In this document: positions 6,869-12,635 of the stretch, one piece after another
Layout: every line of letters starts with the position of its first letter
Position numbering within the stretch: the first letter of the stretch is position 1
From: Desulfosporosinus sp. UBA4726
Lineage (GTDB): Bacteria; Bacillota; Desulfitobacteriia; Desulfitobacteriales; Desulfitobacteriaceae
Length of the DNA stretch: 12,635 nt
Assembly: GCA_002404215.1 (NCBI GenBank)
Contig: DHJG01000232.1
Span: forward strand, 4,350 to 16,984
Reading direction: 5' to 3'
The notes under the pieces: model-generated
What the model was told of the DNA's origin: nothing
Databases searched by the model: none
What the model saw: only the letters and a program-made list of their open reading frames with translations
Program-made: the position numbers and the translations under genes

Positions 6869-7294
6869 CTATACAAGGTTTTTTGTCAATTTCATCAACA
6901 AATTCTTGACCGTATCTCTTTCTTCGTCACTGAGCATAGCATGTATTCTTTCTATAGATTCTTGAACATGAGGACGTATCTGATCCACAAGCTGCTGTCC
7001 TTCATTTGCAATAGTAATCAAGAACTCCCGCCTATCATTTAGGGACTTCTCTCGATTCACAAGTTCTCTTTTTTCAAGAATATCCAAGATCCTAGTTAAA
7101 GCTGCTTGATCTTTATGACATTTGTTTGCTAATTCCTTTTGATTACACCTATCTTGTCTATATAATTCATTTAAAATACCCCATTGTTCGGTTGTAATAT
7201 TAAAATTCTTTAATTCTTTTTGCAAATTACTTTTAAGTAGCAAATTTGCTTTATGCACAAACCATATAAGTGATTCATCGTAATTACACTGCAT
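6869..7294 (-). CDS. MarR-family winged-helix transcriptional regulator
   Basis: A 141-residue dimeric winged-helix repressor of the MarR type. An N-terminal dimerisation helix (about 5-30) is followed by ITTEQWGILNELYRQDRCNQKELA. The recognition helix region is KDQAALTRILDILEKRELV (61-79), then the wing NDRREFLITI with the conserved DRR, and C-terminal dimerisation helices (about 97-141). I place the start at 7294 because AAGGGAAGGA lies at the right distance before that ATG. The upstream in-frame ATG at 7324 falls inside the promoter spacer and has no ribosome site. The promoter overlaps a palindrome that may be its own operator, so autorepression is likely. Ligand and other targets are unknown. 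Cys3 and Cys50 are present, but this is not an obvious OhrR-type redox sensor. It follows the biotin operon but is separated from it by a terminator and has its own promoter. Confidence 0.88.
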   Translation of the reverse strand: MQCNYDESLIWFVHKANLLLKSNLQKELKNFNITTEQWGILNELYRQDRCNQKELANKCHKDQAALTRILDILEKRELVNREKSLNDRREFLITIANEGQQLVDQIRPHVQESIERIHAMLSDEERDTVKNLLMKLTKNLV

Positions 7295-7314
7295 AATAAC
7301 ATCCTTCCCTTTAT

Positions 7315-7343
7315 ATGGTATCATAATTTATATGACATGTCAA
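7315..7343 (-). promoter_or_regulatory. Sigma-A promoter of the marR gene
   Basis: On the minus strand a perfect -35 box TTGACA (7343-7338) is followed after 17 bases by TACCAT (7320-7315), a four-of-six -10 match. Transcription would start near 7308, leaving a short leader that carries the AAGGGAAGGA ribosome site for the ATG at 7294. The alternative ATG at 7324 lies between the two boxes and so would not be in the transcript. Confidence 0.7.
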
Positions 7344-7357
7344 TTATCTACATGTCC
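7333..7357. promoter_or_regulatory. Candidate MarR operator: two ACATGT-centred palindromes
   Basis: TGACATGTCA (7333-7342) is a perfect 10-base palindrome overlapping the -35 box of the marR promoter. A second ACATGT copy at 7350-7355 (ACATGTCC) has its centre 15 bases away. MarR proteins usually bind palindromes placed over their own promoter, so this is a natural operator; the assignment is inferred from position and symmetry. Confidence 0.5.
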
Positions 7358-7398
7358 ACTAGGCAAATTACGATAACCGTCCTAGATTTTTGCATCAG

Positions 7399-7433
7399 AA
7401 AAAGGGGCTTTACCTCAACCTGCAAAGCCCCTT
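7399..7433 (-). terminator. Rho-independent terminator of the biotin operon
   Basis: On the minus strand AAGGGGCTTT (7433-7424) pairs perfectly with AAAGCCCCTT (7411-7402) around a 12-base loop and is followed by a T-tract TTTTTC. It lies 41 bases after the bioC stop codon and before the marR promoter, separating the biotin operon from the regulator. Confidence 0.88.
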
Positions 7434-7455
7434 GGTTTATTATTTCTCAAATCTG

Positions 7456-7467
7456 CAGACATGTCTG
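7456..7467. repeat. Third ACATGT palindrome, just after bioC
   Basis: CAGACATGTCTG is a perfect 12-base palindrome 7 bases past the bioC stop codon. It shares the core GACATGTC with the candidate MarR operator about 120 bases away. By eye, ACATGT occurs nowhere else in the window. It could be an auxiliary operator; alone it would be weak evidence. Confidence 0.4.
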
Positions 7468-7474
7468 GTATGTT

Positions 7475-8323
7475 TCAATCGTAGTCTGTTCGTTGCCCCC
7501 AACCATATAAGCACTGATAAGTGGCAGGAACTCCCCTCTCGTCTAAGAACCTAGCATCATACTTTTTAATGAGCGAAAAGATACCAGAACCTAATCCTTG
7601 TTCAGCCAATTCCTCGGTTAAATGATTATGAGCTCCAATCATTTTTAAAGCTCGCAAAAAGTAGCGACACGAGTTAAAATACTCTATTTTGATTACTTGC
7701 TCTACACCCGCAAGCTGGAATCCGGCATTGACCATGGCTTTCTGGAGGTATCGATTTCCAATAAACGTCTCTCTCCTATTATGAATTTTATGGTCACCTA
7801 AAGTACAGGAGGATTTACCCTCGTTACCGTCTTGCAAGCAGACATATAGTTCCTTAAAGGTACCGGCGCCAAGGGTACTATAAATCAGGTAACCAGTGGG
7901 TTCCAAAAAGGCATGGTACTGTATAAATGCCGCTGCATAGTCGGTAAACCACTGAAAAACCACATTGGATACTATTAAGTCAAACGACCTATCAACGGAA
8001 ATGTTATCTCCCTTCAACTTTTCTCCATCCGCCTCAATATAGTTAATATTAGGGAAAATAGCTAACTTTTCTCTAGCCACAACGATCATTTCCGGTGCTA
8101 TGTCTATCGCTGTAATTTGAGCCAATGGATACTCACTGGCGAGTAGTTCAGTTAAAAAACCAGTACCGCAGCCAATCTCTAATATCTTCCGAAAATTTCT
8201 ACCTGTACTTTTAATTTTCAGAAATAGCTCCCTAGCCATCTCCTTCTGAACCACAGCATATTGGTCATAAGTAATGGCATTCTGGCTAAAGTTTTTTTGC
8301 ACTTGAGCTTTATTTATCGTCAT
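7475..8323 (-). CDS. bioC: Malonyl-ACP O-methyltransferase BioC
   Basis: A 282-residue cytoplasmic SAM-dependent methyltransferase that esterifies the free carboxyl of malonyl-ACP. The masked acyl chain can then be elongated by fatty-acid synthase into pimeloyl-ACP methyl ester. The N-terminus KAQVQKNFSQNAITYDQYAVVQ is the typical BioC entry helix. SAM motif I is ILEIGCGTG (47-55), the ribose-binding acid is Asp74 (TAIDIAPEM), and motif post-II/III is FDLIVSNVVFQWF (114-126). Length is slightly above the usual 250-270. The ATG at 8323 lies inside the 3' end of the bioH-like gene (14-base overlap) with GGTGG about 10 bases upstream, implying translational coupling. It is the last gene of the operon, followed by a terminator. 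Pairing with a BioH-type esterase marks the BioC/BioH route to pimelate rather than BioW or BioI. Confidence 0.93.
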   Translation of the reverse strand: MTINKAQVQKNFSQNAITYDQYAVVQKEMARELFLKIKSTGRNFRKILEIGCGTGFLTELLASEYPLAQITAIDIAPEMIVVAREKLAIFPNINYIEADGEKLKGDNISVDRSFDLIVSNVVFQWFTDYAAAFIQYHAFLEPTGYLIYSTLGAGTFKELYVCLQDGNEGKSSCTLGDHKIHNRRETFIGNRYLQKAMVNAGFQLAGVEQVIKIEYFNSCRYFLRALKMIGAHNHLTEELAEQGLGSGIFSLIKKYDARFLDERGVPATYQCLYGWGQRTDYD

Positions 8324-9113
8324 AACTAGCTAACCACCCCTCCAGAGCCCGATGAAAACCCTCAAAGTAGGTTAAGAAAGGAATATGGCCAACCCCAGGA
8401 TAAATGATTAATTGGGCACCAGGTATCTGCCGTTGAATAAACTCGGCTCCTCCTAGGGGACAAATCTCATCTTGATCGCCATGCACCAGCAACGTTGGAC
8501 AGGTAATTCCCTTCAATTCTGCCCGGACATCCGCTTCCACCAAGAAATCTAAGCCAGCTTGGGCTTCAATAAGATCCCACCTCCGTGCGCGACTGAGCTC
8601 TCTAGGAATAATTTCTCCAGCTAATCCCCGTACCTGCTCCTGATTACTAAACATTAATTTACAAAATTCGGTAACCGTTTGCCCACAATTTTTACTTAGC
8701 CGCTTTTTCATCCTTACTATTAAAGTGGCCGAGATACCGCCCTGATAACTCTCTATATTTGCACCGTTCTGTGCATAATCTTCCCTCTCCCTGGTATTTA
8801 CCCTACCCAAAACTGAGTTTCCCACCTGCAAATCCGCCAGAAATCGACTCGTACCACTGACCAATACCAAGCCCTGTACATTATGAGAGAGTTGGTGGGC
8901 TACTTGGATAGCAACAAGGGCACCCATTGACCAACCCACAATAATGACCCGATCCAAACCTTTTTGCTTTATCAACTCCATCACAGCATCACGATAACTG
9001 TGTATATTTTTAGCAATTGGCAAATTCAAGGTATACACGCTGTATCTTTGTTCCAAGTAATTTCTTGTCTCCTGCCAGATACTTTCATCAGAGGACCAGC
9101 CGTGAATAAGCAA
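8310..9113 (-). CDS. bioH: BioH-like alpha/beta hydrolase (pimeloyl-ACP methyl ester esterase)
   Basis: An alpha/beta-hydrolase expected to remove the methyl group from pimeloyl-ACP methyl ester, freeing pimeloyl-ACP for BioF. The visible triad, numbered from the TTG at 9113, is Ser62 in the nucleophile elbow GWSMG (60-64), Asp215 in HGDQDEICP and His243 in GVGHIPF. The oxyanion-loop HGW comes at residues 4-6. Length (267) and position between bioF and bioC fit a BioH-type esterase, although several unrelated families (BioH, BioG, BioK, BioV) fill this role and overall similarity was not measured. The start is odd: the only standard in-frame codon is this TTG, with no ribosome site near it. 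A strong AAGGGGAG overlaps the bioF stop and points to an ATT codon at 9131, giving MAVKNILLIHGW. Frameshift alternatives are treated in the findings. The 3' end overlaps bioC by 14 bases. Confidence 0.85.
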   Translation of the reverse strand: MLIHGWSSDESIWQETRNYLEQRYSVYTLNLPIAKNIHSYRDAVMELIKQKGLDRVIIVGWSMGALVAIQVAHQLSHNVQGLVLVSGTSRFLADLQVGNSVLGRVNTREREDYAQNGANIESYQGGISATLIVRMKKRLSKNCGQTVTEFCKLMFSNQEQVRGLAGEIIPRELSRARRWDLIEAQAGLDFLVEADVRAELKGITCPTLLVHGDQDEICPLGGAEFIQRQIPGAQLIIYPGVGHIPFLTYFEGFHRALEGWLASYDDK

Positions 9114-9140
9114 TATGTTTTTTACCGCAATCCACTCCCC

Positions 9141-10319
9141 TTAGATAATCCCTAGTTCTTGCCCGATCTTCTTTAAATGTTTAACGGCCCAAGCCAAGTC
9201 TTCGTTGCTGTGTGTTGCCATAACAGTTAGCCTTAACCGCGCAGTATTGAGCGGTACTGTAGGCGGTCGAACGGCCATTGCTAAAATATTCACATCAAAC
9301 AGGCGGTTACTAAACTCCAGAGTAGCTGCATTATCCCCTACCAGGATGGGAATAATCTGGCTTTGACTGTTTAATAGCTTAAATCCTGCCTCGATCAGTT
9401 CATTCCGAACCCAGGCAGCCTTATCTAAAACTTCTTCCCGTCGCCACTTTTCCTCTTGAACAACCTGAAGAGCTGCTTGCACACTAGCCAAGACGGACGG
9501 TGGAAGGCCAGTGGTGAAAATGAAGCTGCGTGCTTTATTGTGCAGATAATCTATGAGTACTTTTCGCCCTGCCACATAGGCCCCGGAACAGCCAAAAGCT
9601 TTGCCTAAAGTACCCATAGTGACCTCTACCTGATCCGTCACCTTATAGAATTCGGCCAACCCCCTGCCATTTTCTCCGAAAATTCCACTTCCATGAGCTT
9701 CATCGACCATCAAAATCGCCCCGTACTTTTCCTTCAATTCGACAATTGCGGGAAGAGGGGCAAGATCCCCGTCCATGCTAAAGACACTATCAGTGATGAT
9801 TAATTTACGCCGGTAATCCGCCGCCTTTTTTAAACAGCGCTCTAAATCCACCATGTCTATATGCTTATAGCGCAAGAACTCTGCACCACTCAGACGGATA
9901 CCATCAATAATACTGGCATGATTGATCTTATCACTGATAATTATGTCTCCCCTGCCTGCCAAAGCTGGAATTATCCCCAGATTAGCCATATATCCTGAGT
10001 TAAAGATCAACGCTGCTTCCGTATCTTTAAACCGTGCTAAGTCTTCTTCCACCTGATCATACAACTCGTAGTTCCCTACTATTAACCTTGCCGAAGTCGC
10101 ACTACAGCCCAACTGTTGAACCGCCTGGCTTGCAGCTGCTTTTAGCAAAGGATGAGCAGCAATGCCTAAGTAATTGTTGCTACTCAGATTAAACAGTCTC
10201 TTCCCCATGATTTCCACCCATTCAGCTGGGGCTCCATTAACACTTTTTAACTCCCGAAAAAGATGCTCATCCCGTAATTTTTCCAGCTTTTGTTCCAAGT
10301 CGGCATAAAATTCTCCCAT
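9141..10319 (-). CDS. bioF: 8-amino-7-oxononanoate (KAPA) synthase BioF
   Basis: A 392-residue PLP enzyme of the alpha-oxoamine synthase family that condenses a pimeloyl thioester with L-alanine, releasing CO2, to give KAPA, the first ring-carbon intermediate of biotin. Family motifs are complete: NLSSNNYLG (44-52), SGYMANLG (108-115), the stacking His134 in INHAS, DSVFSMDGDLAPL (177-189), Asp206 in VDEAHGSG that pairs with the pyridine nitrogen, and the Schiff-base Lys240 in MGTLGKAFG. Length is normal. A ribosome site GGGGGGAG lies five bases before ATG. An 82-base gap separates it from bioB; within it I see no promoter or strong hairpin. Its TAA stop is embedded in the ribosome site of the next gene (TAAGGGGAG). 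A related enzyme, 2-amino-3-ketobutyrate CoA ligase, is ruled out mainly by the operon context. Confidence 0.95.
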   Translation of the reverse strand: MGEFYADLEQKLEKLRDEHLFRELKSVNGAPAEWVEIMGKRLFNLSSNNYLGIAAHPLLKAAASQAVQQLGCSATSARLIVGNYELYDQVEEDLARFKDTEAALIFNSGYMANLGIIPALAGRGDIIISDKINHASIIDGIRLSGAEFLRYKHIDMVDLERCLKKAADYRRKLIITDSVFSMDGDLAPLPAIVELKEKYGAILMVDEAHGSGIFGENGRGLAEFYKVTDQVEVTMGTLGKAFGCSGAYVAGRKVLIDYLHNKARSFIFTTGLPPSVLASVQAALQVVQEEKWRREEVLDKAAWVRNELIEAGFKLLNSQSQIIPILVGDNAATLEFSNRLFDVNILAMAVRPPTVPLNTARLRLTVMATHSNEDLAWAVKHLKKIGQELGII

Positions 10320-10401
10320 CCGGTCTCCCCCCGCTCTAGCACCTTCGATCCTCGACCGCTTAGCGACTTTTTGACAGACGCTTAATTCGCGTACACTCTT
10401 T

Positions 10402-11388
10402 CTAGACTTGTAATCCCATATCCAGGATCATTTGAATATCTTCAGCCACGGTACGACCGGAGGTGGTTAAATAACTCCCCACCAAGGTGGCATTGATTCC
10501 CGCTAAATACCCCATCGCCTGCAAATCTCGCAGTGCATTTTCGCGGCCACCGGCAAAACGCAGCTTTGCCTCCGGTAAAATAAAACGATAAATTGCTATC
10601 GTTTTTAATATCTCGAGGGGAGGCAAGATGCGTTGGTTTTCCAAGGCAGTCCCAACGATTGGACTGAGAATATTTATGGGAACCGATTGCACCTTTAAGC
10701 TTCTTAAAGAAAAAGCCATCTCTAAGCGCTGATCCATAGTTTCACCCAGCGCAATAATTCCCCCGCTGCAAACCTCCAAATCAGCAGCCTGACACGCTTT
10801 AATGGTTTTGATACGGTCTTGATAACTATGAGTCGTACATATTTGAGGGAAGTAGCTCTCCGATGTTTCCAGGTTATGATGGTACATGGTTACACCGGCT
10901 TCCCGTAACCTTCGAGCCGTGTCTTCGGAAATGATCCCCAGCGAAGCACACAACTTCAGGTTAGTCTCTCTGGCTAAACGTCGATAAATACCTAAGACCT
11001 CTACTAAATCTCCTGCACTTATTCCCCGGCCACTTGTCACAAGAGAGTATCGCTTAGCTCCTTGTGCTTCCATCTGCAGTGCCCGCTCTAAGATTAATTC
11101 TTCATCCAACAAATCATAAACATCCACTTCCGTCTGATGATGCGCCGACTGGGCACAGAATTTACAGTTTTCTGAACATAGACCAGACTTGGCATTAATA
11201 ATAGAGCACAAATCCACCTTTTTGCCAGCCCGCAGATCACGAATCCTACTCGCGGCAGCAAACAATTGATGAAGCTCAGACCCATCCAATTCTCCCAACT
11301 CACGAGCTTCTTGCTGGGTAATCTCCTGACCAGCTAAGACATTTTCCTCTAACCGGTTAATTAGATCGACCTTACTCATAGCTATCAT
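10402..11388 (-). CDS. bioB: Biotin synthase BioB (radical SAM)
   Basis: A 328-residue radical-SAM enzyme that inserts sulfur into dethiobiotin to form biotin. The [4Fe-4S]/SAM site is CSENCKFC (Cys71, Cys75, Cys78). Auxiliary-cluster ligands expected from the E. coli enzyme are partly kept: Cys147 (KLCASLG), Cys207 (EVCSGG) and Arg277 (LRFAGGRE) are present, but the position of E. coli Cys97 appears to be Ser115 (SLVTSGR). There is an extra Cys61 (DLCSIINAKSG) and a Cys184 (ICTTHSY). This pattern is typical of anaerobic Firmicutes. Its ATG overlaps the bioA stop (ATGA, four-base overlap), so translation is coupled; Met4 is a possible alternative start. YNHHNLETS-type core (YHHNLETS, 169-176) and MGYLAGINATLVGSYLTT (292-309) are further family hallmarks. 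Confidence 0.96.
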   Translation of the reverse strand: MIAMSKVDLINRLEENVLAGQEITQQEARELGELDGSELHQLFAAASRIRDLRAGKKVDLCSIINAKSGLCSENCKFCAQSAHHQTEVDVYDLLDEELILERALQMEAQGAKRYSLVTSGRGISAGDLVEVLGIYRRLARETNLKLCASLGIISEDTARRLREAGVTMYHHNLETSESYFPQICTTHSYQDRIKTIKACQAADLEVCSGGIIALGETMDQRLEMAFSLRSLKVQSVPINILSPIVGTALENQRILPPLEILKTIAIYRFILPEAKLRFAGGRENALRDLQAMGYLAGINATLVGSYLTTSGRTVAEDIQMILDMGLQV

Positions 11389-12635
11389 TGCGACACTCTT
11401 TCCGTCACGTTTTTAATAGCCTGATAGGTTATAGTTAGCACTTGTCGTAATTCTTCCTCACTCATTGCTAAAATGGGCATCAGAACAAGGACATTACCTA
11501 AGGGACGAATAATCAAGCCCTGCCTGCGAGCTTCCAAAATGACTTGATGTCCAATATTTTCTTCCAAAGTATATGGTTCTTTAGTCTCCTTGTCCCGAAC
11601 CAGCTCAATTCCCACCATTAATCCTTTCTGACGGATATCTCCCACATGACTCAAAGCTTTAAACCTCTCGAATTCAACACTTAGCATCTGGGCTAACTCT
11701 TGGACATGCTGAATCAAGCGGGTTTGCTCAATGAGCTCAATATTTGCTAGGGCCACTGCACACCCTACGGGATTTCCTGTAAATGTATGACCATGGAAAA
11801 AGGTTTTATGCTCCTGTGGTTCCCCTAGAAAAGCTTCGAAAATCGTTTCTGTGGTCAAAGTAGCAGCAAGGGGTAAATATCCCCCCGTCAGCCCCTTGGC
11901 AATGCACATGATGTCTGGACTAACCCCTTCTTGCTCACAAGCAAACAAGGAGCCGGTACGACCGAAACCTACAGCCACTTCATCGGCGATCATTAAAATA
12001 TTGTATTTCGTGCAAAGCTCGCGTATCTTCCTCAAGTACCCTTCGGGTGCTGTAATCATCCCTGCGGCGCCTTGCACAAGAGGTTCAATAATCATGCCAA
12101 CAATTTCCCGATTATGCTCTGCCATAATATCCTCAACAACCTGTAGACAAGCAAAATTACACTGATCGCGCTCCCTTCCCAACGGGCAACGGTAGCAATG
12201 AGGAGAGGGTACTCGGTATCCTTCGAATAACAAATCTCGATAAGTAGCATGAACTAAACCCATACCGCCGACACTTATCGTTCCCACTGTATCTCCGTGA
12301 TAGGCATCTTCTAGAGAGATGAATTTCTTCTTCTGTCGCTGCTGTGGATCGGTGTGTTGCTGCCAATACTGAAACGCTATCTTTAGAGCGATCTCCACCG
12401 AAGTGGCACCCGCGTCAGAATAGAAAACCTTAGTTAAACCGGCAGGTGTGATCTCCACTAGCTTTTTCGCCAGTTGTATAGAAGGTATATTGGCTAACCC
12501 CAATAACGTAGTATGGGCAATTTTATCGACTTGATCTTTAATCGCCTGGGTTAAGATGGGATGAGCATGACCGTGTACCGTTACCCATAAGGAAGATGTT
12601 CCGTCCAAATACCGATTGCCCAAAACATCAATTAA
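11385..12635 (-). CDS. bioA: Adenosylmethionine-8-amino-7-oxononanoate (DAPA) aminotransferase BioA, N-terminus outside window
   Basis: The frame is open to the right edge (12635 reads L-I-D-V before the TTG at 12623), so the first few dozen residues are missing and that TTG is internal. It is a class-III PLP aminotransferase that uses SAM as amino donor to convert KAPA to DAPA. Numbered from that TTG, it shows YLDGTSSLWVTVHGHAHP (5-22, substrate site), AGATSVEIALK (71-81), DAYHGDTVG (106-114), the pyridine-binding Asp214 in ADEVAVGFGRTG, the Schiff-base Lys243 in CIAKGLTGG, and FHGHTFTGNP (276-285). The DGTSSLWV and HGHTFTGNP segments favour BioA over ornithine or GABA aminotransferases. A four-cysteine segment (Cys143, 146, 155, 159) is notable. 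It is the first biotin gene seen; the operon promoter is beyond the window. Confidence 0.94.
   Translation of the reverse strand, partial: LIDVLGNRYLDGTSSLWVTVHGHAHPILTQAIKDQVDKIAHTTLLGLANIPSIQLAKKLVEITPAGLTKVFYSDAGATSVEIALKIAFQYWQQHTDPQQRQKKKFISLEDAYHGDTVGTISVGGMGLVHATYRDLLFEGYRVPSPHCYRCPLGRERDQCNFACLQVVEDIMAEHNREIVGMIIEPLVQGAAGMITAPEGYLRKIRELCTKYNILMIADEVAVGFGRTGSLFACEQEGVSPDIMCIAKGLTGGYLPLAATLTTETIFEAFLGEPQEHKTFFHGHTFTGNPVGCAVALANIELIEQTRLIQHVQELAQMLSVEFERFKALSHVGDIRQKGLMVGIELVRDKETKEPYTLEENIGHQVILEARRQGLIIRPLGNVLVLMPILAMSEEELRQVLTITYQAIKNVTERVSQ

Noticed and set aside
7295..7324. Extending MarR by ten residues to the ATG at 7324
   Set aside because: That ATG sits between the -35 and -10 boxes and has no ribosome site; the ATG at 7294 has AAGGGAAGGA correctly placed.
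10320..10401. Internal promoter or attenuator in the bioB-bioF gap
   Set aside because: No paired -35/-10 boxes and no strong hairpin with a T-tract could be found; the gap carries only the bioF ribosome site.

Overview
This window looks like chromosomal DNA of a Gram-positive, probably strictly anaerobic member of the Firmicutes, most likely from the Desulfosporosinus/Desulfitobacterium group. That placement is inferred from AT-rich spacers, AGGAGG-type ribosome sites, a clostridial-style BioB, a KimA-like permease, a c-di-GMP-I riboswitch ahead of a chemoreceptor, and an FMN-binding glutamate-synthase-like protein. No mobile element, tRNA, rRNA or CRISPR array is visible. The region reads as core chromosome with a complex regulatory layer.

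Left part (1-2780): the 3' end of a SNF2-family helicase gene (+) converges on a methyl-accepting chemotaxis protein gene (-), with a bidirectional terminator between them. The chemoreceptor mRNA begins with a cyclic di-GMP class I (GEMM-I) riboswitch followed by an intrinsic terminator, so its expression is probably set by c-di-GMP.

Middle part (2781-7440): a KimA-like potassium/proton symporter gene (-) ends in a 28-bp perfect hairpin. It is divergent from a membrane-anchored FMN-binding glutamate-synthase-like gene (+), which ends in a 25-bp hairpin. Then come a MarR-family regulator and an 84-residue protein of unknown function (both -), probably co-transcribed from a good promoter that overlaps a palindromic candidate operator. 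The palindrome core ACATGT occurs three times within about 130 bp here, and I saw it nowhere else in the window.

Right part (7399-12635): a biotin biosynthesis operon on the minus strand, in transcription order bioA-bioB-bioF-bioH-like-bioC, with short gaps or overlaps and a Rho-independent terminator after bioC. BioC and the BioH-like hydrolase start and finish assembly of the pimeloyl chain on ACP. BioF, BioA and BioB then make KAPA, DAPA and biotin. bioD, the DAPA-to-dethiobiotin step, is not in the window. bioA runs off the right edge, so the operon promoter and any BirA site lie outside.

Most worth a second look: the riboswitch and a predicted antiterminator pairing in it; the MarR operator cluster; the anomalous start of the bioH-like gene (an AUU codon or an A-tract frameshift is possible); and unusual cysteine patterns in BioB, BioA and the glutamate-synthase-like protein. 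I found no convincing wholly new system.
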